DNA of 37,500 bases from Neocallimastix lanati (nom. inval.) (GCA_016946835.1 JACVTC010000036.1:1287501-1325000), one strand, 5' to 3'; shown: positions 24,558 to 36,641, counted from the stretch's first letter. Notes: a model not told the origin generated them from the sequence alone. Numbers and translations: made by a program.

Positions 24558-25442
24558 ATGCTTTCAATGATAAAATTTATAGAATTGAATCAGTTTATAT
24601 ACCTCAAAATAGATAAAATAAACTAAAAGTTCAATATATATAAACACCAATATATAAAAAAGTTTATCAAGCAATCAAGTATATATAAAATAAGAAAAAC
24701 TAAAAAAAAAATAAATAAATATAATAATAATAATAATGTTAAAATAATTAATATTAATAGAATACTTTATTTTTTTATTTTTTTTATTTTATTTTTTTAT
24801 ATATTTATTTATTTTAAGGATTTGATAATTGTTTTGGATTAACATATAAAAATCAATAACTCAAGAGAAAGATAAATAAAATAAGATAAAATAATAATAA
24901 TAATAATAATAATAAATTTTTTTTTTTTTTTTTTTTTTTTTAAATAAATCAATAAAGTAGAAAAAAAAAAAAAAATAGAACAAAATAAAATATAATAAAA
25001 ATTAAACTTAATAATCATATATTTATAATATTGTATATAATAATTCGACATTTCCTTGTAATACATATATATTATTAGGCTTCTTATTTTATTTTTTTTA
25101 TTTTTATTTTTTTTTTTTTTTTTAAAAATTAATACCATTAAAAAAATATGATGATATTATAAAATTATAATTAATTTTTATTTTTTTAATACTTTAGAGA
25201 TATATGAAATTTACAATTATAAATAAAAATAAATAAAACTAAATAAATAAACATAAACATGAACATAAACATAAGTATAAAATTAAACTTAAAAATAAAA
25301 ATAAATTTTTTTTAATTAATAAAATAAAATAATATACATAAAAAAAATTATATTAAAAAAAAAAAAAAAAAAACATTTTCTAGAATTAGCTTACTTTCTT
25401 TTTAAAAAGTTATATATTAATAATACTTTATTTTATTTTATT

Positions 25443-25473
<31 letters not shown>

Positions 25474-26583
25474 TTATTAAATTATTTTAATGATTGAAAC
25501 AATGTTTAAATTTAAGAATATAATATGTGAAAAAAAAGAAAAAAAATTTTTTTTTTTAATTGAGAAAAAATAAGAAAATGAATGAAAAGACTTCTAAGTT
25601 CTTCCCTTTTTTATCTAAAAGTTCTTTTTGGAATTGATTACTTTATCGATTCAACTTTGAGGGGAACCTCTTAAGAAATAATACTACTAATTAGACAATC
25701 TGATATTTGTTTAAATTATTAATATACAAATATTACTAATAATTTTAATGAAAAACCTATATTATATTTCAATTCATTATAACTTTACTAATAAAAAAAA
25801 TAATTTTTTTTTATTAACTTATTAATTTTATTATTAAATTATTTAATTATTAATACATATTTCTTATTATAAACATTATAAAACTTCTTAAAAATATATA
25901 TAAAAAATATTGTATTTGTATATATGTAATAATACAGTTATAAAATTAATAAAATTGTTTTTATTCTTCATTTTCATATATAAAAAAAAAATATTATATA
26001 AATAAAGGAATTACTACAAATAAAAAGTATATAAATATATATATATATATTTTAATATCAATAATATAATTTAAAGATTAAAAACTAATAAAAGATAATA
26101 ATATTAGTTTTAAAACTATAATAATAATAATAGTAATGATGAAAATAATTATCATACTTTATAAAAGATATTAAATTATTTTTTTTTAAAAAAAAAAAAA
26201 AAAAAATGAAGATATTGAATAATTGATTCTTTTAGTATTTAAAATTATAAGAAATTTGATATAATAATATTAAATTTAAGGAAATATATATATATATATA
26301 TATCAATAAAACAAAAATATTATTATGTATATCTAAATATTATAATTTTAATTATTTATGTAAATTTACTTTTTTCTTTATAAAAAAAAAAATGATATAA
26401 ATAAATGTTAGCTGATTATATATATAATTAAAAATTTTTAAAATTATATTTATGTTTACTTATTAAAATAAAAACTACTATAAATTAATAATATTATTAT
26501 TGTAAATTAATATTATTATAAATAAATTATATAATAAATTTTTTGTTAAATTTATTCCAATATTTCATTGCTAATTGTTCTTT

Positions 26584-26630
<47 letters not shown>

Positions 26631-26786
26631 TTAATATATCATATTAGTATATTTTTAAATCCTCAATTTCTATTAAGGATGAATTTGTGTGGCACATAAT
26701 AAAAATTATTTTATAGAATTATTATTTTTTTATTTTTATTTATATTTATTATTGGTTATATGTATATTTTGTCTTAAGATTTTTTA
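24558..26786. other. Intergenic sequence between OST4 and the copia element
   Basis: No gene is supported. Runs of A and T, TTTTA and TTTA repeats (25,425-25,474) and (AT) tracts dominate. A distinct island at about 25,578-25,720 is richer in G/C (GATTCAACTTTGAGGGGAAC). It holds two overlapping short plus frames (19 and 30 codons), but I recognise no family or RNA fold. The minus frame at 24,839-25,138 is Lys/Ile/Phe low complexity and is not called. Confidence 0.6.
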
Positions 26787-27052
26787 TTTATTTAAATTTG
26801 CTAAATATTCCTGTTATGTGTTTAGTTACATTATAAATTATACTAATATCGTAAAGTGTAAAAATATATTTATTCAATAAAATAGTGAGGTGTAACATTA
26901 AATGTTACCAATAATGTTAGACTATTATAGAAAAATGATTATAAATAAGATGTAATAACATATTCTTAAAAGAAGAAGGTCTTTTCTCAATGTAAAAAGC
27001 AATAAAAATAAATAAATAAATAAATAAAAAAACATAATAAAAATATAAATAT
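26787..27052 (+). repeat. 5' LTR of the copia element (start approximate)
   Basis: It aligns with the 3' LTR across about 250 bp. The best block, from TTACCAATAATGTTAGACTA onward, is identical over 44 bases (26905-26948 and 32419-32462). Other shared words are GTGTTTA-GTTACATT, a GGTCTTTT box and AAAAAGCAATAAAA, a likely polyadenylation signal. The left edge is uncertain; the expected TG terminus is not clear and may lie a few tens of bases away. Confidence 0.75.
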
Positions 27053-27196
27053 TTTTAAATGCTGTATTTTTAACATATTTAAGAGTCTCAATGACTCAAT
27101 AATTCATTAACAATTGTTCATATCAAAATTCAATATATTAAATACTAAACATTCATTAAATATCAAAATAAAGAAATACTAGCAGTCACTTTAAAA

Positions 27197-28240
27197 ATGA
27201 CTAAATCAGAAAATTCGACAACTACGGGGAATTCTTCAAAAACTTCATCAAAGACAACAAATACATCAAGTACAACAATGAATGATACTCTTGTTGAAGA
27301 AAAACCTCCAAATATATTCAAATAAATACAATTAATAAATTTCGTATTTGAAACTTTAAAAAATTACAAATAAAAACTTTCACAAATGGTATTCAGACTT
27401 AGAAATTATTCTTTGATTCTGAAGAATTAGGTGATTATATATATCATAGAATATTAAAGATATAAACACCAGTAAAAATATTAATAATAATAAAAAAAAA
27501 AAACATTTAAAAATATTACAGTTCATCTAGGATTATAAAATTAAGCGGCCTCGACGAATATACAAAAAAAAAAGAAAAAAAGAAAAAAAATATTAAATAA
27601 TTTTCACAAGTACAAACTTAATGATAAAAATGATAAATAAATTAAAGGAAAGATTTTCAGAAACAAGCCCATCCAAACTATTTGAAATTGAAATGAAAAA
27701 TAAAGAAATTAGAAATTGAAAACGATGACCTTAAACTGTATCTGGATAATCGTCATTCGTTATTTACAGAATATAATAACATGGCAAAATTACAGAATAA
27801 ATCTGAACTTAGTGAAGAAATAAAAAAATTTTATATTCTTTAGAGGAATTAAATAAAATCAGAATTTCATATTCATTCACATTTCGATATGTTTGAAAGG
27901 TATTTAAGGATTTAAAAGAAGATATAACAAATCCAAGTATCATAATCAAAAAAAAAAAAGCAAAAGTATTAAAAGAGTAGATATCAAAGAAGTATATCAA
28001 CATGAAGATCGATCTAATTAACAGAGTCTGAAATGGGAAACTTCCATATAATTTCTATATATATATATATATATAAAAACAAATTCCAACAAATACTGCC
28101 ACTATTGCCATAAAAATGAGGATACTAATGATAATTGTTTTTTTTTTTTTTTTAACCCTTCAAATTCCACCAAATAATAACTATAGGAGAGAAAAGAAAA
28201 ATAATAATAATAAATCAAGAAAAAAAAAATAAAAATAAAA
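27197..28240 (+). pseudogene. Gag pseudogene of the copia element
   Basis: A likely start codon at 27197 opens MTKSENSTTTGNSSKTSSK and a Thr/Ser-rich leader, ended by TAA after 42 codons. Downstream, pieces of a capsid-like helical domain are readable in shifting frames: SPSKLFEIEMKNKEIRN (about 27,665), LKLYLDNRHSLFTEYNNMAK (about 27,731-27,790) and LKEDITNPSIIIKK. The nucleocapsid zinc knuckle at 28097-28138 reads CHYCHKNEDTNDNC. It has the C-X2-C-X4-x-X4-C spacing but Asp in place of the usual His. A 16-base T-run directly after the knuckle shifts the frame. The start is inferred as the first ATG after the LTR leader. Confidence 0.72.
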
Positions 28241-28599
28241 GAATACCTTTAAGCAGAAAAGGTAGTAAAAGAAACTTTAAATCTTATAACCTTAACTATG
28301 AAGAACAAAATAATTCAGATTCATAATCAGATCTATCATTCGACATTCTATTTCAATATAAAAACTAATATTGTAAATGATCATTTTAATAACAATTCAA
28401 TAACTCCTTAGGAACATAAAGGTAAATAAAGTAAAGGCCTCGAAATCTTAAAAAAAAAAAATAATGATGAGGAATATAACAACAAAATAGTGGAATAGGA
28501 ATCAATTTATCCAAAAATATATAGAAATACTATCAAACATCGAAGAAGCTACTATGAAAGGGATTACATACCCAAATGAACAATCCTATAGAATATACA

Positions 28600-31500
28600 T
28601 AAAAGGGTATATATACAAAGAAATAGATAAAAAAATAATACTTTTATTCTATTGAAGAAATGATTTATGCTCCAAACACACAAAAATAATTTAATTTCCA
28701 CTCAATACCTATGTAAAAAAAAAAGGGCTTTAAATAAGTAATGGAAATATGCAACAATAAAGAAAGACTCCAAATATTTAAAAAATAATAAACTAATTAC
28801 TTCCGTCTATATAAATGATGAAAACCTTTTGACTTTAAATACAAGCTCAATGAAAGGTATATATTATAATATTAATAATATAAATAATATTGATTTAAAA
28901 TTATGGCATGGTTGATTAGGTCACTATTACAATCAAAATCTTCAAAAAGTTTTAGAAAAAAACATTATTATTGAAAAGAATGATAATATAAATTGTGAAG
29001 ATTGCAAAATTAGTAAACTCAAAAAAAAAAAAAAACTATTCAACAAAACAATCAACAAGAGTATTTTACCATTATAAATCGTGCATACTGATACTATTGA
29101 ACCACTTAGGCCTGTACCCATCATTTAGTGGATACAAATATTATAATATCATTTATCGATGACTACAGTAGAAAATGCTGTGTTTATTTATTTAAACATA
29201 AATTTGAGGCAGTTACAGAAATTTATTGAGTTTCATAAACTTATGAAAAATACTTGTAATTACAACATAAAGAAAGTAAGAATGAATACCGGTTTAGAAT
29301 ATAATAACTCTAATTTTATAAATTATCTTAATAATAATGGAATTACATTTAATCATTCCTCACCAGGTAATCCCCAAAAAAATGGTCGCCATGAAAGAAT
29401 TAATCAGAAATTGGATAACTACATGAAAGTATTACTCAATGCTGCTAAATTATCTCCTATCTTATGGGATAAAAGCGATTAAATGTACATATATATTGTA
29501 AAATTTAAATCCATATTAGGAAATTAATTTTTAAAATTCCAAACGAAATATTTTTCAATAAGAAAATTGATAAATCTAAACTTAAAGAAAAGAAGTATTT
29601 GGATGCAAAAGCATTTTTTTTTTAATAGATACAAAAAAAGGAAATTTTGATAAAAATACAAAACTAGGTATATTCATAGGATATTTTTCCGACTATCTTG
29701 GTTATCGTGTCTTCGACATTACTTCAAAATCAATAATTATTGTTGGTGATGCATATTTCAATGAAAGTCCACTAGGTTCTCCTGGCTCTTTTTTTTTTTT
29801 TTTTTTTTTATTCCTCAAATCTTTCAAATAAACAAAGTGAAGGGGAATAACACTTTTAACATTAATTTAGTCAATTCATTTATCATAATAAATTTGAAAC
29901 GAATGAAAACAACAAACAGATTGAATTTAATCTTGAAGATAATATAGATTTAATGAATACAATAATGAAAACATGTTAGATAGTAATTCAGAAAACGAAA
30001 AAATTAATGAAGATAAAATTCATGAAGATAAAATTTATAAAGATAAAATTAATGAAGATAAAATTAATGAAGATAAAATTAATGAAGATAAAATTAATGA
30101 AGATAAAATTAATGAAGATAAAATTAATGACGATAAAATTAATGAAGATAAAATTAATGAAGATTATATTAATGAAAATTAAAAATTAGCTGAAAATCAA
30201 GAGGAAGTATACAAAAATTCAAATATCGAAGAAAATATAAAAATTACATTAAACGAAAACCATTCCATAACCCTACATGATAATAGTAAAAGTAATGAAA
30301 ATAAATCTATTATTAATAGAAATAACGATAATAACATAAAGGGTATAAAAATCACAAATAATGATTTTTTGGACAAAAATGTAAAAAGAAGTTTTATTAA
30401 TAAAAATTTGAATAAAAATTTTTAAAAAATTTCATAAAAATCTGTCTAATATGAAGATGAATGAATAAAATTAAATTTGGAAAATATTAATATATATGAA
30501 AATGAATCTGATGACAGTTTTAGTGATTGGGAACTTTTGAATAAAAGAAAATTAAGAAAAATCTAAGAAAAGAATATTAAATTTAATATTAAAAGGAATA
30601 ATAAAATTTTCAATAAGCAAAATAAACAAAAAATGATAAAATTGATAACAAAAAAAAAAAAAAAAAAAAAAAAAAAACTATTGAAAAAGAAAAAGAAAAA
30701 GAAAAAATTATCAATTGAATGAAGAAAAAAAAAATGAAGGATGAAACACTTACATTAAATAATTTTTTTTTTTTTGAGAGGAAAATAGATTCAGATGAAA
30801 ATGAAAGCCTAATATTAATTCCAAAGAATTATAAAGAAGCTATGAAGTCAGAAAATGCCTTCCTGACAAATGGAAGATGTAATGGAGAAAGAATGATTAT
30901 GAAAATTGTGGAAAACCAAAAAAATTATTCCAAAAGGCATTAAACCACTCGATGTTAAATGGGTTTTTACTATTAAAGATAATGGTATATATATAAAGCA
31001 AGATCGGTCGTCAAAAGTTTTCGAATATAATTAAAGGAGTTGATTACACCTGTACCTATTCTTCTACAATAGAAATGAAAAGTTTTAGGTTAACAATTGC
31101 TATTTACATCAATATGTAAATGGGATTTAGGACAAATCAATATTAAAGTTGCATATTTGAATGGTAATCGAGATGAGAAAAATTTATATTGTAATTTCCA
31201 ATCGGTAATAAAAATTTCAATTGCGGAAAATCTAGATTATTATAAAAGGCTCTCAATAGACTCAAACAAGCTGGAAGACATTGGTTTTACAAAATCTCCT
31301 TTTTTTTTTTCTTAAGAAAATTAGGTCAATTCAATATAATAGAGATAACTGTTTATTTGGTAAATAAAAAAAAATAATAAATTATACTCATTATCAATCT
31401 TTAACTTTTATGTTGATGATATATTAATTGTAGGAGAGAATAAAGAAATTACTAAAGTTACTTCAAAGATAAAACATGAATACAAAGTCTTCACAGAAAA

Positions 31501-32290
31501 AACAGAAAACAAAAATCATTAGTTAATATATGTAAAACAAATGGAGGGTATAAAATTAATCAAAAAGCTTATGTTGAAACTTTGTTAACTAACTATAATA
31601 TTAACAACACTAAAATAACTAGAATACCATGTATTAATGCAAAGTTGGAAGATAGAGAAAACTCTGAAAAAAAAATTAACAAAACTGATTATAAAAAGAT
31701 TGATTATTGATTGGATCTCTATTATATGTATCAATAAAAACAAGACCAGATATAGCATTTTCAGTAAAATTAAGATGCAAGTTTTTCAGAGAATCCAACA
31801 AAGACTGATTTTGAAATTATAAAGAACTATTCAATCCATTATAATGGAAAGGAAAATTTAAGAGCTTATTGTGATGCAGATTTCGCTGGTGATGCAGATT
31901 AAAAGAAGATCCATTTCAGGATATATTTTTGTATTAGAAAAAAGTTACAATGCCATTGAAAATCAATTACTCAGAAAAAAATAGCCTTATCAATACTCAA
32001 ACTTAATAGAATGAACAAAACAAGTTATGAGTAAAAAGATTCAGTAAATGGATTATTCAGCAAAGATATTAGAATTAATATTATAATAGATAATAAACCA
32101 TGCTGAAAATGAAAAAAAAGGACGATGCCAATATACGGACATAAAATATAAGTACGATTAAGATGAATTTATAAAAAAAAAAAATTAAATTAACACTCAC
32201 TGGTTCTAACTTAATGATGGCATATCCATTAACCAAACGTATTTCTGAACCCAAGCTTAAATACTTTACCGATTTCATCATGAAAATGTG
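28600..32290 (+). pseudogene. Pol pseudogene (integrase, RT, RNase H) of the copia element
   Basis: Domains in order: pre-integrase LWHG*LGHYNNQNLQ at 28901 with NCEDCK after it; integrase with HTD at 29084-29092, an Asn (29285-29287) at the second catalytic position and Glu (29393-29395) 36 residues later in GRHERINQKL, so the spacing is D/N-X35-E. Next is the acidic linker with pentapeptide repeats. RT has VKWVFTIKDNG (30,951), GQINIKVAYLNG (31,130) with Asn for the usual Asp, and an intact YVDD at 31409-31420. RNase H has YCDADFAGDAD at about 31,867 and a C-terminal AYPLTKRISEPKLKYFTDF ending just before the 3' LTR. Stops, frameshifts and long T/A runs show that it cannot make active protein. 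Confidence 0.82.
30000..30179 (+). repeat. 15-bp coding minisatellite (KINED repeats) inside pol
   Basis: Twelve 15-bp units encode Lys-Ile-Asn-Glu-Asp in the integrase-RT linker: nine exact or near-exact KINED/KINDD units, the early variants KIHED and KIYKD, and a last unit YINEN before a TAA at 30180. The flanks are also acidic and Asn-rich, as in copia linkers. The central units are nearly identical in DNA, so the expansion is young relative to the decay of the rest. Confidence 0.93.
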
Positions 32291-32300
32291 GAAAATGCAA

Positions 32301-32553
32301 TGTAGAGGAAATGTTAAATATCATAATTATGATGTGTTTAATTACATTGTACATTATACTACATTATTTAGTGTAAAATATTTTTATTCGATAATATAAT
32401 GCAGTGTAAGGTTAAATATTACCAATAATGTTAGACTATTATAGAAAAATGATTATAAATAACATATAATAACGTACTCTTAAATGAAGAGGGTCTTTTT
32501 TAATGAAAAAGCAATAAAATAAATAAATAAACACATAATAAAACATAAATATC
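32301..32553 (+). repeat. 3' LTR of the copia element
   Basis: It begins at TGTAGAGGAAATG, directly after the RNase H C-terminal codons and a purine-rich stretch (GAAAATGTGGAAAATGCAA) that would serve as the plus-strand primer site. It ends near AAATATCA at 32553, where similarity to the 5' LTR stops. Shared blocks with the 5' copy are described there. The TG...CA ends fit the family, but the right end is an estimate. Confidence 0.75.
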
Positions 32554-32806
32554 ATTTTTGATTTTAAGAGGTATATTTGACAATATCTATATTAATAATA
32601 TCATAAAATAAATTTTTATTGTTTTATTTTATTTTATTTTTTTATTATACCAATTATTATTATAAATTATATAAAGAACATTGCATATTTTAATATATAG
32701 ATTATATCCAAGTATTAAAAATATATATTAAATAAAAATTATTAAAATCTTTAGAATAAATAAATTTATATATTTTTATGATTATTATTATTAAAAATAC
32801 ATTATT
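32554..32806. other. Flanking A/T-rich sequence
   Basis: This is simple A/T-rich sequence with a TTTTA-type stretch at about 32,620-32,640. No gene or RNA was seen. Confidence 0.6.
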
Positions 32807-32864
32807 AAATTTATAATCTTTCTATTATTATTATTAAATTTATAATCTTTCTATTATTATTAAA

Positions 32865-32919
<55 letters not shown>

Positions 32920-33065
32920 AATTTATAATCTTTTTTATTATTAAAATTTTTATTATTATTATTATTAAATTTATAATCTTTTTTATTATTAAAATTTTTA
33001 TTATTATTATTATTAAATTTATAATTTTTCTATTATTATTAAAATTATTATTATTATTATTATTG
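32807..33065. repeat. Imperfect ~48-bp tandem repeat
   Basis: The word AAATTTATAATCTTT (TTTTTC variant in the last copy) recurs at 32807, 32836, 32919, 32967 and 33015. Units are separated by ATT-triplet spacers, and the last three are exactly 48 bp apart. The spacer between the second and third copies is an expanded (ATT) run. Confidence 0.88.
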
Positions 33066-33601
33066 AATTTAAATAATATAAAAATTCCAATAATTACGAA
33101 ATAATAATATGTAAAACATTTATTACTTTTTAAAATTTATTTTTTTTGAAATAAAAAAAAAAAAAAATTTAAATAAAAAATATTTAATTTTATAACAATA
33201 AATATTTTTTTTTTATTTGTTTAGTTTTATTTATCACTCGCTTTTTAGTATGTTTCTATGTATACTATATATATAGTACATTCTATAGTGTTATTAATAT
33301 CTTCAATAAATATTTATTAGTGTAAAAAAAAAAAAATTTTAAAAAATATATAATAAAATTAGAAACTTAAATATTTTTGTTTATATGTATAATCCTTTTT
33401 TTTTTTTTTTTTAAATAATAATTAATAATAACAAATATGAAATTTCACATAATGATTAACACAATTTAAAGGAAAATTAAAAAAAAAGTAAATATAATTT
33501 TTAAAAAATAAAAAAAAAAAAATAAGATACCTTTATGACTATATATATTTGTTTAACTAAAAGGTTAATTCTTAGAATAAAGTTTTTCTTCTGTAATAAA
33601 G

Positions 33602-33691
33602 TGGATAATTAAAAATTTTAAGTTTAAATAAAAATATCTGGATAATTTTTTTTTCCTTGGAAATTGGAAAGATAAAATTTTTAATTAACCA
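33602..33691. mobile_element. Possible MITE-like inverted-repeat element
   Basis: The left arm TGGATAATTAAAAATTTTA (33602-33620) faces the right arm TAAAATTTTTAATTAACCA (33673-33691), with 18 of 19 positions complementary. An internal TGGATAATTTT lies at about 33,640. The 90-bp length and shared ends with the element at 36.3 kb suggest a short non-autonomous DNA element. No target duplication was recognised, and the arms are A/T-rich, so chance or hairpin origin is not excluded. Confidence 0.5.
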
Positions 33692-36295
33692 ATACCAAAA
33701 AAAGAAATTTAAAAATAAATTAAAAAATTATTATTTAATATATAAAAATTTAAACTTATTTAGCCATATATATATAAGGACAAATAAGTTAAACTTTATG
33801 TATTAATAATAAATTAAAAAATTTTATTAATAAACAATTTCAATTAATAGAATATAAAATTATTTATAGCAATTATAAAAAAATTTTTTATAGCATATTA
33901 TACATTTATATATAAAATTATTAATGAATATATATTATATATTTATATATATTTATTTTTCTACTTTAATATATATATTTAATTTTTTACTAGATTTAAT
34001 TTAAATATAACTTGATTTTAAATATTAATATGAATATAAATAATTACCATTAGAATTAGAATAATATTCATATTAATGTATGATGCAATATTACGAATAG
34101 TACAATTTTTTAAAGGAATAATACTTTTATTTTTTCTAATAATGATGAAAACATTTTAGAAATATAAATTAATATTAAATCTTTTAAATGCTAGAAATTA
34201 TATGTATTAAAAACTAAAAAATAAAAAATTTAATAACATAATATGTGAACATAAAAAATATAAATAAAATATATAAAACTAATGTAATAAAATATAAAAT
34301 ATTAGTAAATAGATTAAAAGTATAATAATAAAGATTTAGTATTGATTCTTATTTTATTTTTATATATAAATACTTCATAAAAATATTTATTAAACACAAG
34401 ATAAATTATTTCGTATTTTTATTTTTATTAATTTAACACCTTTTGTTTACTCATTAACAACTTTTATATCTATGATAATATACAATAGTAAAATTTCTCA
34501 TTTATAATAATATTTAGTTATAATAATGAAAAAGAATAAATAATAGAAAAATAGCTCAATTGCCGAAAAAGCTAAATAATTTATAAAAGAATACATAATG
34601 AACAAATAAATATAAGTATAGAATAAATATACTAAAACTTTCTCGAAGTGTTTGAAAATTTAATTATAAACTGAACCTTTTCATTTAAAAAAAATATTTT
34701 TTAAAAAACTATTTTTTTCATTTATTATTAAATAATTCATAATAAATGGAATGTATTTTAAAGTTAAAATTTTTGAATAGATATAAAATAATAATTTTGT
34801 TTTTAATTAATAAAAAAAAAAAAAAATATTCTTATACTGGATGATTAATAAATTATAAAAAAACTTAAAATGAGATCAGTAAAATATACTGTTTAATGAA
34901 TAAAGATTCTAATTTTAGCATAAATAAAAATCATAAGAGAATTATTGCATAATAATGAAATTATCTTTATAAAATATATATTTTTTATCTTCAATTATCA
35001 TTGATAATTAAAAATATAATAGCTTCAAAAAATAAAAATAATAAAAAAAAAAGAAAGGTAGAATTTATATAGATAATTTATAAAGATAATAATAAATATT
35101 ATGGTCAATTAATTTTAAATTTTTTATATTCATTATAATATTTAATAAATAAAGCAATATATTTTATTATTATCATTATTATAACATTTATGTTAGATAT
35201 TTAATTTCTTTAATATATATATTTATTCTTTATCTGGTTAGAAAAATTAGTATTATTTATAAAATATTTTTGTTACATTTACCTTTTTTGATTACTAATT
35301 ATTTATTTCTTCCTCTTCTAAAAAATAAGTATAATATAAAAATTAATGTTATATTTATCTTTCAAGAAAACAATTCTAGTTATTTTATTTAATTAAAAAT
35401 ATTATGAGATATTTGCGAACATAATCAATTTCAATTTTTTATTTATTTGTTAGGCTTTTTCTTTAATGGAATAAACCAAATATTTATGAATAACTATATA
35501 TTATTTATGTTGAAATAAAAATAAACCAATGATTTAATTATTTTAATTATATATTGTATTTGTTTATGCTATAATTATATATATAATATACCTTCATTTT
35601 TTTTTTTTTTTTATTTTTTAATGAAAAAAAAATCAAATATTTATGACTAAAGATATATCTTTTTGATGAAAATAGCTAAATATTTTTATTAATGATATAA
35701 TATTTTTGATGAAACAAATAACACATTTATTATTAAAGATATGATTTTTATTGGATATTAAAATTATTTTTTTGTTATATTTTTATATTTAGTATTTTTT
35801 TTTTTAAATATAATTTTTTGATATAATAAAAAAATTGGTCTTTTTTTGTTATTTTTGAAATTAGATCTATCTTCAATATATATTGTTGATAAAGCTTTCT
35901 TATAAATTATATTGATAAATGATTTATATGAAGAAACCTTATAAAAAAATTAACATATAGGAGATATTTCATTACTTCATTATATAACTATCAATTGTAT
36001 TTAATTTTTAAACAGTATTAATAATAAAAGAAGAAGGAAGAAAAAAATTATAATAATAATAATAATGATGAATGAGATAAAACTATGAACAAAAAAGAAA
36101 AAAAACTTAATAATTCAACAAAGGTAATTCATTTTATATATCAAAAAGTAGTTTTAAATTCAGTAAAAAAACATTCAAAAATATGGAATAAAAAATGAAT
36201 AAGAAGGATAAAGAAAAAAAAATAATTATATTAATGTTTAATTCGTTGTCTTTTTTAACCAAATAGGAATACATAGACTATCTTTTTTCAACCAA

Positions 36296-36390
36296 ATGGA
36301 TAATTAATCAATTAGGTTATAATAAAAAGGATAATATCTGATTAAGATATTTCTTTATTAAATGGAAAAGTAAAATTTTTAATTATCCAT
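36296..36390. mobile_element. Second MITE-like inverted-repeat element
   Basis: The left end ATGGATAATTAA (36296-36307) and right end TTAATTATCCAT (36379-36390) are perfect 12-bp inverted repeats. The right arm (36371-36389) is, on the opposite strand, identical over 19 bases to the left arm of the element at 33,602. The interior differs. Flanks show no clear duplication. Confidence 0.5.
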
Positions 36391-36488
36391 TATAAATATT
36401 TTTAACTATTATAAAAATTTCAGAATTATTCAATACTATTTGACATATCTAATTGAACTATATAAAAACTTAATTATTAATAATAAAT

Positions 36489-36641
36489 AATAATAATAAA
36501 TAATAAATAATAAATAATAAATAATAAATAATAAATAATAAATAATAAATAATAAATAATAAATAATAAATAATAAATAATAAATAATAAATAATAAATA
36601 ATAAATAATAAATAATAAATAATAAATAATAAATAATAAAT
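36489..36641. repeat. (AAATAAT)n heptanucleotide tract
   Basis: About 21 units of the 7-bp motif AAATAAT are almost perfect. Irregular AATAAT/AAAT sequence follows to about 36,815. The same motif occurs at 12.6 kb and, inverted, at 7.2 kb. Confidence 0.92.

Larger units (their letters stand above)
26787..32553 (+). mobile_element. Degenerate full-length Ty1/copia LTR retrotransposon
   Basis: This element of about 5.8 kb is flanked by matching LTRs. Its domain order is Gag with zinc knuckle, a pre-integrase motif, integrase, reverse transcriptase and RNase H, with integrase before RT, which is diagnostic of the copia superfamily. All domains are on the plus strand and all are broken by stops and frameshifts, many at homopolymer runs. 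I did not find a clear protease D-S/T-G motif. Target-site duplications could not be assigned because the 5' LTR start is eroded. No env-like gene is present. Confidence 0.85.
33066..36488. other. Intergenic A/T-rich sequence, no gene seen
   Basis: There is no supportable coding region. The stretch contains two small inverted-repeat elements described separately. Two near-direct copies of a TTTTTT(C)AACCAAATRG word lie at about 36,251 and 36,283. All other structure is homopolymers and AT-type microsatellites. Confidence 0.65.

Noticed and set aside
24839-25138. 99-codon minus-strand frame
   Set aside because: Lys/Ile/Phe runs produced by A- and T-homopolymers; no domain or plausible start context.
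26689-26880. 63-codon plus-strand frame at the left of the copia element
   Set aside because: It overlaps the 5' LTR and A/T-rich flank, has a hydrophobic low-complexity translation and no family resemblance.
28942-29124. 60-codon minus-strand frame
   Set aside because: Antisense to the pre-integrase and integrase start of the copia element, where the plus strand carries the recognisable motifs.
30007-30189. 60-codon frame of repeated Met-Lys-Ile-Lys
   Set aside because: It is the second frame of the 15-bp KINED minisatellite.
30000-30566. Alternative genetic code with TAA read as Gln
   Set aside because: The retroelement frame has many TAA codons where a polar residue would fit, but the intact cyclin gene uses CAA for Gln and contains no internal TAA, and both it and OST4 end at TAA. 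Decay explains the stops better.
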